Shown: positions 8,207-15,840 of the stretch, in pieces
How positions within the stretch are numbered: the first letter of the stretch is position 1
How the letters are laid out: each line of letters starts with the position of its first letter
NCBI GenBank assembly: GCA_934141475.1
Contig: CAKPCG010000029.1
Coordinates: 1 to 19,460, forward strand
Reading direction: 5' to 3'
Source of the DNA: an uncultured Clostridia bacterium
GTDB lineage: Bacteria; Bacillota; Clostridia; TANB77; CAG-508
DNA: 19,460 nucleotides
Made by a program: the position numbers and the translations under genes
Notes under the pieces: model-generated
Database searches by the model: none
What the model saw: the letters and a program-made list of their open reading frames with translations, nothing else
What the model was told of the DNA's origin: nothing

Positions 8207-9289
8207 CTATTCTCCTAAATATTTTTTTAATTCTTTAGCTATACTGCTTGCCAATAATGGTGGTACTGCATTTCCTATTATTGTATTTGTTCCCTGTTTA
8301 CTAGAAGATATAACTTCATAATTATCTGGAAAACTTTGTATCCTTAGAGCTTCTCTTGCAGTAATTAACCTATCTTGTGAATAATGAATATTACATCCTA
8401 CATTTGGTCTGTTAAAGTATGTATTTATTGTGTAAGATGGTTTTTTTCTATCCATTCTTCCATAACATGTAGTATGCCCTCCATCTTTCTGTAATCTTTT
8501 AATTCTTTTAGAATTTACAGTTGGTGGTATATCCATATAATTTCCACCTTCTTTTACATTTTTAATAATAAATGTATCTAATTCACTTTCTTTTTGCCTA
8601 ATATGATTTTTTAAATTCTCAGCTTTATTATTTGCTCGCATTTTTAGTTGATATTCCGATTTTGGATTAGTTGTATATTCTTCATCACATTCTATAATAT
8701 CGCCTATTGCCTCCTCTACTGAAACATATCGTTTTAGACCATTATCCCCATTTTCATTATAGTTAGCTTTCGGAAAATCAAATTTACTATCTCCTAATAA
8801 TCCAACTATTATAACTCTCTTTCTCAATTGAGGAACTCCATAATCTGCTGCATTTAAAACTTGTGGGGTTATCGTATAATTTAGCTTTTTAAATTCTTTA
8901 ATCAAATTATCTATTATTTTATTACCATCTTCATCTTTAGCAGATAATAATCCTGTTACATTTTCAAAAACGAATGCTTTAGGTTTTTTTTCTTTGATAA
9001 TTTCTAAATATCGCCAAACTAATTTACCAACTTCATCTGTTGTATTTCTTTTACCTATCAAAGAAAATGATTGACATGGTGGACCTCCTATTATAATGTC
9101 TGCTTCTGGTATTGCTGATAAATCTATTTTAGTTATATCAGCACAAATAATATTTTTATCTATATTATGCTTATATGTTTCAACAGCATCCCTATTATTA
9201 TCAATTGCCCATATTATTTTAAATCCATTTTCTATAAATCCTAAATCTAAACCTCCGCCACCTGAAAACAAGCTTACTGCACTAGTCAT
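8207..9289 (-). CDS. C5-cytosine DNA methyltransferase
   Basis: A 360-residue enzyme that transfers a methyl group from S-adenosylmethionine to C5 of cytosine in a specific DNA site. All main family motifs are visible: motif I LFSGGGGLDLGF (7-18), motif IV GGPPCQSFS with catalytic Cys72, motif VI FVFENVTGLLS, motif VIII QLRKRVIIVG, and motifs IX-X near the end (RLITAREALRIQSFPDNYE and IIGNAVPPLLA). Length is normal for an intact single-domain enzyme, with target recognition between motifs VIII and IX. Its ATG overlaps the last bases of the upstream N6-methylase (eight-base overlap) with GGAG in place, so translation is coupled. The recognition sequence cannot be read from the gene. It probably protects host DNA as part of the neighbouring restriction system. 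Confidence 0.96.
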   Translation of the reverse strand: MTSAVSLFSGGGGLDLGFIENGFKIIWAIDNNRDAVETYKHNIDKNIICADITKIDLSAIPEADIIIGGPPCQSFSLIGKRNTTDEVGKLVWRYLEIIKEKKPKAFVFENVTGLLSAKDEDGNKIIDNLIKEFKKLNYTITPQVLNAADYGVPQLRKRVIIVGLLGDSKFDFPKANYNENGDNGLKRYVSVEEAIGDIIECDEEYTTNPKSEYQLKMRANNKAENLKNHIRQKESELDTFIIKNVKEGGNYMDIPPTVNSKRIKRLQKDGGHTTCYGRMDRKKPSYTINTYFNRPNVGCNIHYSQDRLITAREALRIQSFPDNYEVISSSKQGTNTIIGNAVPPLLASSIAKELKKYLGE

Positions 9290-10652
9290 TGTTTTTATCT
9301 CCTTTTTTTCTTTTATTAATAGTATTCATATAATTTTCTTTAACTTTTTCTAAAGATATTTTTTCATATTTTTCTAATATCTTGCTCACTTTTTCTATAC
9401 TTTCTATAGAATTTTTCTTTGTCTGTTCTATAATTTTTTCTTTATCTTTCTCAGAAATAATATCTGGATTAATAACAGGAATACTGTCCATATCGTACTT
9501 TTGTAGTTTTAATATTCCATTACCATAGTTTTTTCCAATACTCTCCAAATAATTAAATACATAATAATTATTTAATAATCCTAATAATAGATAATATGAT
9601 CCATCAAAATTATAAGTAATATAGAAATTATCTCTTACTAAATACGATTCATTATTAAACACAAATTTTATATTATCCCTTATAATATATCCAAAAACTA
9701 TACCAAAACAATTAAACTTTTTTATCCTAAACCAATTTTCTTTGCTATGTTCTTTACTACTTGATTCTATATATGTTTTTAATTCGTTATTAAATTCATT
9801 ATAATTTTCTTTCAAATCTAATATATAATCATAATTTACATTACTTGCTGTTTCAAATCCCTTTATTTGCTTAGGTGATGATATTATTTTGGTAAAATGT
9901 TTTTTTTCAAATGGTAATCTATCCTTATCAAAAATAAAGAATTTATTATCACCACTAGTTAAACCTCTTCTCGTTTTAGCTAACGTACTTAAATAAACAT
10001 GGTTAGAATCTAAATTATTATTTAAATTAGTTAAATTATTCTTGTCAGTATATTTTTTAAATTTAATAATATCAGCATCTACTAATGTTCCTTCACCAAA
10101 AATATTAGGTTTTAAGCTTATTGTTTGTTCTATTTTTACTTGTTCTAAAATTCTTTTTTCTATGTCTTTTCCGTTCTTAGTTTGATTCCATGTTTTAGGA
10201 ATTATTGCAACCATTTCACCATTTTCCTTTAAGCATTCTATACTTTTTAGTAGAAAATAATAATAAATATTTGATCTTGAAGATATATTATAATCCTTAA
10301 ATTTCTCTTTTAAATACGTTTTATCAATTCCGTATTCCTTTAAATTATTAATTTCTTCTTGCCTAATATAAGGTGGATTAATTATTATGCCATCAAATTC
10401 ATTTTTGTAATTCATATCTAAAAAATTAATATTTTTTAGATTGAAATCTTCGCATTTCACATTATCATATAGTTTTTTATCTATCTCAATTCCAAATAAA
10501 TTGTTATATCCATGCTCTAATAAAGAATCTAGAAAAACGCCTTGACCAAAACATGGGTCAAGAATTTTAGCATTATTATCGACATTAAACAATTCTACCA
10601 TTTTATTAGATATTTCTTTTGGTGTAAAAACTTGTCCTAAATCTCTGTTCAT
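9282..10652 (-). CDS. N6-adenine DNA methyltransferase, Eco57I/TaqI-like
   Basis: A 456-residue methyltransferase. It opens with GQVFTPKEISNKMVELF, typical of Eco57I/TaqI-class enzymes, followed by SAM-binding motif I DPCFGQG (32-38), an acidic strand end (GIEID), and catalytic NPPY (92-95) in INPPYIRQEE. The C-terminal half (TRRGLTSGDNKFF, then YLLLGLLNNYYVFNYLE) looks like the target-recognition domain, and the end is a Lys/Glu-rich helix. It is the first gene of the operon, with AAAGGAG nine bases before the ATG and a promoter about 30 bases further up. It overlaps the C5-methylase by eight bases. In known type IIG systems a separate methylase completes protection of the site; that is the likely job here. 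Confidence 0.94.
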   Translation of the reverse strand: MNRDLGQVFTPKEISNKMVELFNVDNNAKILDPCFGQGVFLDSLLEHGYNNLFGIEIDKKLYDNVKCEDFNLKNINFLDMNYKNEFDGIIINPPYIRQEEINNLKEYGIDKTYLKEKFKDYNISSRSNIYYYFLLKSIECLKENGEMVAIIPKTWNQTKNGKDIEKRILEQVKIEQTISLKPNIFGEGTLVDADIIKFKKYTDKNNLTNLNNNLDSNHVYLSTLAKTRRGLTSGDNKFFIFDKDRLPFEKKHFTKIISSPKQIKGFETASNVNYDYILDLKENYNEFNNELKTYIESSSKEHSKENWFRIKKFNCFGIVFGYIIRDNIKFVFNNESYLVRDNFYITYNFDGSYYLLLGLLNNYYVFNYLESIGKNYGNGILKLQKYDMDSIPVINPDIISEKDKEKIIEQTKKNSIESIEKVSKILEKYEKISLEKVKENYMNTINKRKKGDKNND

Positions 10653-10676
10653 TATAGTCTCCTTTATTAAAGTTAC

Positions 10677-10710
10677 GATAATTATATTATCTTTTTACTT
10701 TATATCACAA
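10677..10710 (-). promoter_or_regulatory. Promoter and palindrome before the methylase operon
   Basis: On the minus strand TTGTGA (10710-10705), an 18-base spacer and TATAAT (10686-10681) make a good sigma-70/A-type promoter. A perfect inverted repeat GATAAT-TAT-ATTATC (10677-10691) lies over the -10 and just past it, a position suited to an operator. No controller (C-protein) gene is visible in the operon to bind it. Confidence 0.6.
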
Positions 10711-10748
10711 CTTCCATTATTTTTCCACAAATTGACACTTATTTCTCA

Positions 10749-10778
10749 AAAAAAATTATTGGCACATTTCTGTGCCAA
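10749..10778 (-). terminator. Intrinsic terminator after the relaxase gene
   Basis: On the minus strand TTGGCACA, a GAAA loop and TGTGCCAA form a perfect 8-base-pair stem (10759-10778), followed by TAA and a run of eight Ts. It lies two bases past the relaxase stop codon. Confidence 0.93.
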
Positions 10779-10780
10779 CT

Positions 10781-12163
10781 TTACCTCTCATACCTTCTCT
10801 CTTTTTTCTTAGCCTTCGCCATTTCTTTTTGTTTCTTCTCTCGTTCTTCCAGTTCTTTAATCTCATTTTTAATCACTGGAACACTTTTCTCAATTTCATT
10901 GCAAAATCTAATTTCTTTTCTTATATTTTTAATCTGTTCTGTAACAGCTATAATTTCTTTATATACTGCATCCTTTTCTTCATCTGTATTTAAATTTTTC
11001 TTTTTATAATACAACTTATCTCTCAAATTCAAATACCTTCTCAAATTATCTTCTTGTTCTTTCTTAACATTTTTTATTTCTTGTAAAGTACTAATTTTAT
11101 ACTTTGCTAAAAATCTATTTTTCTGAGAATAGTCTTCCATTTTCCTAACTTCTACTCTCATATATGGTGATAATTTATATTGCTCGTTCCTTTTAGGATA
11201 AACTTTTAATAAATAACAATAGTGATAATATAATGCTCTAATCCCCTTTGGTTTTTCCAAATTTCTCACACTACTTTTCTTTAAAAAATATTTTCCATTC
11301 AAACTTTTAACCCATGGAATATTTTTATTTTTTCTAATAGGATTTTTATAAATTCTGTTTCTTATTTTATCCATAGAATATTCTTCTCCAAAAGCTCTTT
11401 CAACTCTAATATTTCTTTTATATAGTTCTCTCTTTATACTTAATTTACCTGCTCGATAACTATAACAATATCCCATTGCAATTAGCATCTGTTCAAACTC
11501 TTTTTTAGAATAAGAATTTTTTATCGCATAATCTATATCCTCTTTTGCAAAATTATAATAGTCTGAATTCTTTAAACTTTTCCTATAAAAATTCTCAAAA
11601 TTAATTCCAGACTTACAATTCTTTTCGTCCAAAACTTTTAGTCCAAACTCATCACAAATATCATCAGAAGTTTTACGAAATAATGCTGTATTTTCTAAAT
11701 TACTATAATACTTATATCCATCTTTAAATGAAACTGAATTTAAAACAAAATGATTATGAATGCATTGAGTATTTAAATGAGTTGATACTACAACTTCAAA
11801 TCTATCTCCCCACATTTCTTCAGCAAGTTTAACTCCAATTTCATGAGCTACTTCTGGAGTCACTTCACCTTTTGCAAAAGATTGATAAGCATGAAATGCA
11901 AGTATGCCTTTTTCTTTTTTATATTTTTTCTTAGTAGCAATCATTTTCTCAATTGCATTTTCAACTTCACAATTAATTCCTGTTGTATAAAATTTCTTTT
12001 CTGTTTTATCTGGATTAGTTGCATACAATAAAGCTTGTCTTACACTATAAAAATTGTCTTGTGTTTCTTTATAAAATTTATTTTTTGTTTTCTCCTCATT
12101 GGTTGCATAATCAATTACATGATCTAATCTTTTTTGTACTTTCCAAATCTTTGTCGTTGCCAT
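10781..12163 (-). CDS. MOBP-type relaxase/mobilization nuclease, Tn1549-like
   Basis: A 460-residue relaxase that nicks one strand at the transfer origin and stays attached to the DNA through a tyrosine while it is passed to a recipient. Visible parts are two DYATNEEKT/LYATNPDKT repeats near the N-terminus (Tyr20 and Tyr47 are catalytic candidates), FHAYQSF, GEVTPEVAHEIGVKLAEEMWG, and the metal-binding block THLNTQCIHNHFVLNSVSF with His129, His136 and His138. This closely follows relaxases of Tn1549-like clostridial elements as I know them. The C-terminal third is a Lys/Glu-rich coiled-coil. The start at 12163 is preferred to an upstream TTG at 12187 because GAGAGGAG lies about nine bases before this ATG. 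The usual MobC-type accessory gene is not seen next to it. Confidence 0.93.
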   Translation of the reverse strand: MATTKIWKVQKRLDHVIDYATNEEKTKNKFYKETQDNFYSVRQALLYATNPDKTEKKFYTTGINCEVENAIEKMIATKKKYKKEKGILAFHAYQSFAKGEVTPEVAHEIGVKLAEEMWGDRFEVVVSTHLNTQCIHNHFVLNSVSFKDGYKYYSNLENTALFRKTSDDICDEFGLKVLDEKNCKSGINFENFYRKSLKNSDYYNFAKEDIDYAIKNSYSKKEFEQMLIAMGYCYSYRAGKLSIKRELYKRNIRVERAFGEEYSMDKIRNRIYKNPIRKNKNIPWVKSLNGKYFLKKSSVRNLEKPKGIRALYYHYCYLLKVYPKRNEQYKLSPYMRVEVRKMEDYSQKNRFLAKYKISTLQEIKNVKKEQEDNLRRYLNLRDKLYYKKKNLNTDEEKDAVYKEIIAVTEQIKNIRKEIRFCNEIEKSVPVIKNEIKELEEREKKQKEMAKAKKKERRYER

Positions 12164-12316
12164 TTTACTTCTCTCCTCTCTTTTCAAAAATGGGATTGGG
12201 GATTTTCCCCATATTGAATTTCAGTTGGCGAAATTCATTGCTAGCTAGGACAAGAAAGCACTATTTCAAAGTACCTAAAACATCTATTTTTCGTATCAAT
12301 TTTTTCACTTTTTTAG
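12164..12316. other. Probable origin of transfer (oriT) region upstream of relaxase
   Basis: A non-coding stretch directly before the relaxase gene, where oriT normally lies in such elements. It holds two inverted repeats: TGGGG-ATTTT-CCCCA (12197-12211) and GAATTTC-AGTTGGC-GAAATTC (12216-12236, read as + strand). Beside the second is a less AT-rich, non-repetitive stretch (12240-12262) of the sort that contains a nick site. The exact nic position cannot be read by eye. The relaxase promoter should also lie here. Confidence 0.5.
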
Positions 12317-12352
12317 AAAAAATACTTGAACTTTTTAAATAAAATCCAAGTA
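12317..12352 (-). terminator. Intrinsic terminator after the ParB-like gene
   Basis: On the minus strand TACTTGGATTTT pairs (two wobble pairs) with AAAAGTTCAAGTA around an ATTTA loop (12352-12323), followed by six Ts. It ends the excisionase-replication-ParB unit before the relaxase leader. Confidence 0.8.
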
Positions 12353-12371
12353 CTTTTCTCCTTATTTTTTA

Positions 12372-12749
12372 TTATAAAACATTTAATTTATAATATTTTT
12401 CTCTGCAATAATTTAATCTTTTTTCATTAAGTTTTATTTCATTATTTTCATCATTCAGTCCTAATTTTTTACACAATCTTCTTAATAAAATTTCTTTTTC
12501 TATATCTCTTATTAAGCATGGAATTTTATCATATCCTAATATTTTTGCAGCTACAAAACTTATTCTATCACCCATTAAATGATATTCATTTCCCATTTTT
12601 ACAACATCAAATGGTCTTCTAAATCCTCTTATTTTTATTATCTTTCTTGCTCTATCAACTTTGCTTATAATTCCTTCGTTATATAAATCAACCCTTGCTC
12701 CTTTTATATCTTTTATTTCTATTTCTTTATAATTTTTATAAACCTTCAT
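12372..12749 (-). CDS. ParB/Srx-fold N-terminal-domain-like protein
   Basis: A 125-residue protein resembling a single ParB N-terminal domain: a short strand, RGFRRPFDVV, KMGNEYHLMGDR, then VAAKILGYDKIPCLIRDI. This order (residues ~40-83) matches the ParB/sulfiredoxin-like nucleotide-binding fold. The usual GERR-x2-AAK box reads GDRISFVAAK here (60-69), so the second arginine is replaced by isoleucine, and there is no HTH or dimerization domain after it. Such stand-alone domains are common in clostridial elements and are thought to help DNA processing or regulation, not partition as such; the role here is unknown. It is the last gene before the terminator. The ribosome site is weak. Confidence 0.72.
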   Translation of the reverse strand: MKVYKNYKEIEIKDIKGARVDLYNEGIISKVDRARKIIKIRGFRRPFDVVKMGNEYHLMGDRISFVAAKILGYDKIPCLIRDIEKEILLRRLCKKLGLNDENNEIKLNEKRLNYCREKYYKLNVL

Positions 12750-12841
12750 ATTATCAAATTCTTTCTTTTTCTATTTACTTTTTTATATTTTTGTATTAAA
12801 ATATATTTACAATCATTTGAGTTAGTATTTTGTTTGGCGAC

Positions 12842-13660
12842 TTATACTAGCTCTTTTTCTTTTATATTTTTAAGTGTTATTCCATAACACATCTGATACA
12901 ATTTTGAGATTATAGCCTCCACTAATTGTTCATCTTGACTTTGACTAAATCTTTCAATTAATCCCTGTTTATCAAACCTAGTTGTAATTATTATTGGTAA
13001 TCTATTTTCATTTCTATTTTGAATTATTGTGTACAATTTTTCTAATGCCCACTGACTAATTTTTTCTGTGCCAAGATCATCAATTATAATCATATCTACA
13101 TTCGAATATAACTCTATTAATTCATTTTCTGACTTTGTATTGTCTCTAAATGTTTCCTTAATCATATCTAATAGCATTGTTAATCTTCCCATTAATACAA
13201 TCTTATCATTTTCAATTAATTTGTTAGCAATTGATGCTGCTAAATGTGTTTTTCCAATTCCTGACTTCCCCGTTATTATCAGTCCTTCTTTTTGCATTTT
13301 TTCTTTGCTTTTATTGGTATAATCTTTAGCAACTTCTACTGCAATTTCATTTTCTGAATTAATATTAAAGTTTTCAAAGTTCAGATTTTGAAATTTTCTT
13401 TCATTATAGTTCTGTTTGTATAGTTTGTTTATAACGTTCCTAAAATGTTTTCTTTTCTGAATTTCATATTCTTGCTCATCTCTTCTTTTCCAATACTCTT
13501 GTGCCTTATTACAATCACATCTTTCGTATTTAATTGAATCTGGAGAAATATTAGCATATAAATAATCAAGTCCTATTGGTGTTAATTCTTTATTACAAAA
13601 TTCACATCTTTTGAACTCTTTGTGAATAATTTCATTAAATTTTGTATTGCCTAAATCCAT
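12842..13660 (-). CDS. DnaC/IstB-like replicative helicase loader ATPase
   Basis: A 272-residue AAA+ ATPase that would load the host replicative helicase at the element's origin. It has an N-terminal zinc-binding cluster (Cys19, Cys22, Cys48, Cys50), a Lys-rich linker, Walker A GKSGIGKT (131-138), Walker B DMIIIDDLG (189-197), and a sensor-like IIITTRF strand. Length is usual for DnaC-type loaders in phages and integrative elements. The start at 13660 is chosen over 13666 because AGAGGAG then has proper spacing (about 7 bases rather than 1). It overlaps the end of the replisome organizer gene by 26 bases, and the two proteins very likely work together to start autonomous or rolling replication of the excised element. 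Confidence 0.92.
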   Translation of the reverse strand: MDLGNTKFNEIIHKEFKRCEFCNKELTPIGLDYLYANISPDSIKYERCDCNKAQEYWKRRDEQEYEIQKRKHFRNVINKLYKQNYNERKFQNLNFENFNINSENEIAVEVAKDYTNKSKEKMQKEGLIITGKSGIGKTHLAASIANKLIENDKIVLMGRLTMLLDMIKETFRDNTKSENELIELYSNVDMIIIDDLGTEKISQWALEKLYTIIQNRNENRLPIIITTRFDKQGLIERFSQSQDEQLVEAIISKLYQMCYGITLKNIKEKELV

Positions 13661-14153
13661 TTTCATTCTCCTCTCTTATATTTTCTTCTTTTTTATTTTC
13701 TATATCTTTTGTATTCTTTTCTTCTTCGTTATCTAACATTTTGATAACGTTACTTTTTTCAATTTCACTTTTATGCTTTTCACGATATTTCCTTTGTCTT
13801 TCTCTGTTTTGCATTTGATATTTTTCATACTTTTCAATACTTTGATACTTTTCCCAATTTTTTATTAGAAATGTTTCCCCTTCTTTTTTTAACATTTCTA
13901 ATTCTAGAAACTTTTTCAAAATTTTTTCAATTTTTTTATTAGATTTTCCCATAATCTTTGAAAAATTTTGAATTGTCATTGGATTGTTTTCTCCAACTTC
14001 TAATCTTCCTTTATTATTACATTCAACTGCTAATGCGATTAACTGTATCCATACTCTAAAATAAGTGTCTCCTTCAGGAAGTTTTAGAATTATTTGAATT
14101 TTCCTGTTTGAAAATATTGTAGTTTCTGTTTTGAACCACGGTATTTCATACAT
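13635..14153 (-). CDS. Replisome organizer, phage-type N-terminal domain (DnaD-like)
   Basis: A 172-residue replication initiation protein. Residues ~4-115 match the phage replisome organizer N-terminal domain: IPWFKTETTIFSN, a LKLPEGDTYFRVWIQLIALA helix, then NNKGRLEVGENNPMT and a winged-helix segment with KIMGKSNKKIEKILKKFLE. The tail is highly charged and low in complexity (Lys/Glu/Asn-rich), likely disordered, and probably contacts the helicase loader encoded next. The ATG at 14153 is the only possible start because an in-frame TGA lies 15 bases upstream; AAAGGAGG sits unusually close (about 2 bases) to it. It is preceded by the excisionase-like gene 26 bases away. Confidence 0.88.
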   Translation of the reverse strand: MYEIPWFKTETTIFSNRKIQIILKLPEGDTYFRVWIQLIALAVECNNKGRLEVGENNPMTIQNFSKIMGKSNKKIEKILKKFLELEMLKKEGETFLIKNWEKYQSIEKYEKYQMQNRERQRKYREKHKSEIEKSNVIKMLDNEEEKNTKDIENKKEENIREENENGFRQYKI

Positions 14154-14179
14154 AGCCTCCTTTCCTCACTTTCTTTCAA

Positions 14180-14380
14180 TTAATATTTAATTGATTCTTT
14201 TTCTTTCTTACTTAGATATTCGTCTAATACTTGAATTCTAAATAGAAATTTTCCACCAACTTTTGAGCATGGTATTTGTTTTCTTCTTACTAATTGATTA
14301 ATTAACCAATAAGATATTCCTAAATACTCTGCTGCTTCTTTCATTGTTAGTGTAGTTCTTTGAACTTTTTGTAATTCCAT
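14180..14380 (-). CDS. xis: Excisionase-type HTH DNA-binding protein
   Basis: A 66-residue winged-helix protein of the MerR-like/HTH_17 excisionase family: LTMKEAAEYLGISYWLINQLVRRKQIPCSKVG, then KFLFRIQVLDEYLSK. It should bind the element's ends and direct the tyrosine integrase toward excision. The start at 14380 (MELQKV) has GGAGG seven bases upstream; a longer frame from 14473 would read through the promoter/operator region and is rejected. It heads the replication operon, linking excision to replication. Its leader carries the same GTTAACAAG word as the integrase promoter. The gene symbol is by family role only. Confidence 0.88.
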   Translation of the reverse strand: MELQKVQRTTLTMKEAAEYLGISYWLINQLVRRKQIPCSKVGGKFLFRIQVLDEYLSKKEKESIKY

Positions 14381-14410
14381 GCATATTCCTCCTTCCTTTA
14401 AGTTTTTTAG

Positions 14411-14456
14411 ACTATAAAGTTTAGTTAACAAGTTTTGTCTGTTTTTTGTTGTTAAC
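14411..14456 (-). promoter_or_regulatory. Putative excisionase promoter with GTTAACAAG operators
   Basis: On the minus strand TATAGT (14416-14411) can serve as -10, with a weak -35 (GACAAA) 17 bases up. CTTGTTAAC (14432-14424) lies inside the spacer, nearly the same distance from the -10 as in the integrase promoter. A second copy in the opposite orientation, TTGTTAAC, is at 14449-14456 on the + strand. Confidence 0.5.
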
Positions 14457-14544
14457 TGATTGTATATTAACACGATTTATGATAAAATTCTATTAAATTG
14501 ATTAAATTTTGTTATCAAAAGGAGACTTTTGGTCTTTTTATAAT

Positions 14545-14552
14545 TTGTTAAC
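14545..14552 (+). promoter_or_regulatory. Third TTGTTAAC site, just before the DUF6076-like gene
   Basis: TTGTTAAC directly follows a TATAAT box (14539-14544) and lies 14 bases before the ATG at 14567. If that box is the -10, the site would overlap the transcription start of the DUF6076-like gene. Upstream, a short AGAC/GTCT inverted repeat (14523-14534) precedes a T-run. Confidence 0.4.
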
Positions 14553-14566
14553 AGAAAGGATTTTAT

Positions 14567-15805
14567 ATGGAAAGAAAAAATACAATAAAAATATCTTTTG
14601 AACCTTCATACTTTTCACAGATTTTTATTCACACTTCTGGTTCTTATATGCGTACACTTGTTAATAAAAATAATAATAGGTATTTATCTAATTTTAAAGA
14701 TGATTGGTATGATGAGGAATTTGGAGAATTAATTCTAGAACTTGAAAATGGTCCTTCAGAATCAAGAAAGCAAGAAATATTAAGTAGATTGAAAATATTG
14801 GCAAATACACAAACAAGAGTTAACCCTATTCCTTTATCTTTTGGTCATAATATAGAAGAATTGTATGGTTATATTGTATTTGAACCAACATCCTCAATTG
14901 AGCATTACGACCTTGCCCTATTAGATTTTATAAGCTATGACTTTAATGTATTTAACGATTATTTATTATTTTTTATAAATTTCTTTGATTATTTTATAGA
15001 TAAATTAGATGAAAAAGACATTAACTATATTAAATTAGATACTTTGTATCCTATAGATGAAATTATTGAAATAGCTAGGAAATATTATAATGAAGAAAAA
15101 GAAAACTTAATATATTATCAAAGTTTATTCAAACAATGTATTAATTTTGTTTATGACATTGATAATCCTATTGATATGAAACATTTAACTCACAAACAAA
15201 TCTTTTACTTATATAATCAAATATATCCAAATGTATTTTCCGAGTTCAAGAAAGATTTTCATTCAGTAGATATATTAGATTATCAATATTTGCAATTTCC
15301 TTTTAAACCTGAAGATGCTAAGTTAGAAAATATAAATAATTTAATTGATGCTATTGGAGAAGCAGATCCAAGTGGAAGAAAGCTTGTTAATCTTAATAGA
15401 TTTGAAACGAATAACTTATTTACTAGCTTTTATATTACATTATTTAATGTAGTTTCTGTAAATAGTGTGTATATAAAAATATGTGGTAATTGTGGAAGAT
15501 ATTTTATAACTCATAAAAAAAATATTTCTTATTGCGATAGACAAGTAGCTGAATATGTAACTTGTAAAGATATTGGAAATAAAGAATATCAAAAGAGAAA
15601 ATTAGAAAATGACTCTACGTATGATAAATATAGAAAAATCGGAAGTAGAAAACAACTTAGAGCTAATCGTAATCCAGAAATTGATATGTATCAGAAAGAT
15701 TTAAAACAGTATAGAAAAATTGGAAAACAAATGTATAAAGATGTTTGTTCTGGGAAAATTTCTAATGAAGAATTTGCTAAATGGGTTGATGAGCAAGATA
15801 AATAA
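14567..15805 (+). CDS. DUF6076-like protein with C-terminal Cys4 zinc-finger motif
   Basis: A 412-residue protein resembling the DUF6076 family of Clostridia mobile elements. The N-terminal ~290 residues are mixed helix/strand with no catalytic motif I can name. A zinc-finger-like motif follows: Cys306-x2-Cys309-x13-Cys323-x9-Cys333 (ICGNCGRYFI, then YCDR and TCKD), and a Lys/Arg-rich helical C-terminus suited to nucleic-acid binding. The ATG has AGAAAGGA upstream. It is transcribed away from the excisionase gene, and the shared intergenic region carries three copies of the TTGTTAAC word. It could be a regulator of the element or a defence-related nucleic-acid binder; function unknown. It is not clearly part of the CBASS operon, which converges on it. 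Confidence 0.8.
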   Translation: MERKNTIKISFEPSYFSQIFIHTSGSYMRTLVNKNNNRYLSNFKDDWYDEEFGELILELENGPSESRKQEILSRLKILANTQTRVNPIPLSFGHNIEELYGYIVFEPTSSIEHYDLALLDFISYDFNVFNDYLLFFINFFDYFIDKLDEKDINYIKLDTLYPIDEIIEIARKYYNEEKENLIYYQSLFKQCINFVYDIDNPIDMKHLTHKQIFYLYNQIYPNVFSEFKKDFHSVDILDYQYLQFPFKPEDAKLENINNLIDAIGEADPSGRKLVNLNRFETNNLFTSFYITLFNVVSVNSVYIKICGNCGRYFITHKKNISYCDRQVAEYVTCKDIGNKEYQKRKLENDSTYDKYRKIGSRKQLRANRNPEIDMYQKDLKQYRKIGKQMYKDVCSGKISNEEFAKWVDEQDK

Positions 15806-15835
15806 AAAATAGAATAGAGTTACTATTCTATTTTT
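15806..15835. terminator. Bidirectional terminator between DUF6076-like gene and CBASS effector
   Basis: AAAATAGAATAG (15806-15817), loop AGTTA, and CTATTCTATTTT (15823-15834) form a perfect 12-base-pair stem flanked by A- and T-runs, so it works for both converging transcripts. Confidence 0.9.
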
Positions 15836-15840
15836 ATTTA

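Noticed and set aside
1746..10652. DISARM or BREX system
   Set aside because: Methylases are present, but there is no DrmA/DrmB-like helicase or DUF1998 protein, no PglZ phosphatase and no Lon-like gene in the block.
12019..12342. 107-codon + strand frame across the relaxase start and oriT region
   Set aside because: No ribosome site, and it overlaps the relaxase gene, two inverted repeats and a terminator.
10781..14380. Plasmid or phage rather than an integrative element
   Set aside because: The replication genes would suit either, but the integrase, excisionase-type protein, Tn1549-like relaxase and absence of phage structural genes favour an integrative mobilizable element. The ends lie outside the window, so this is not proven.
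14381..14473. Longer N-terminus for the excisionase-type protein
   Set aside because: It would read through the probable promoter and operators; GGAGG fits the ATG at 14380.
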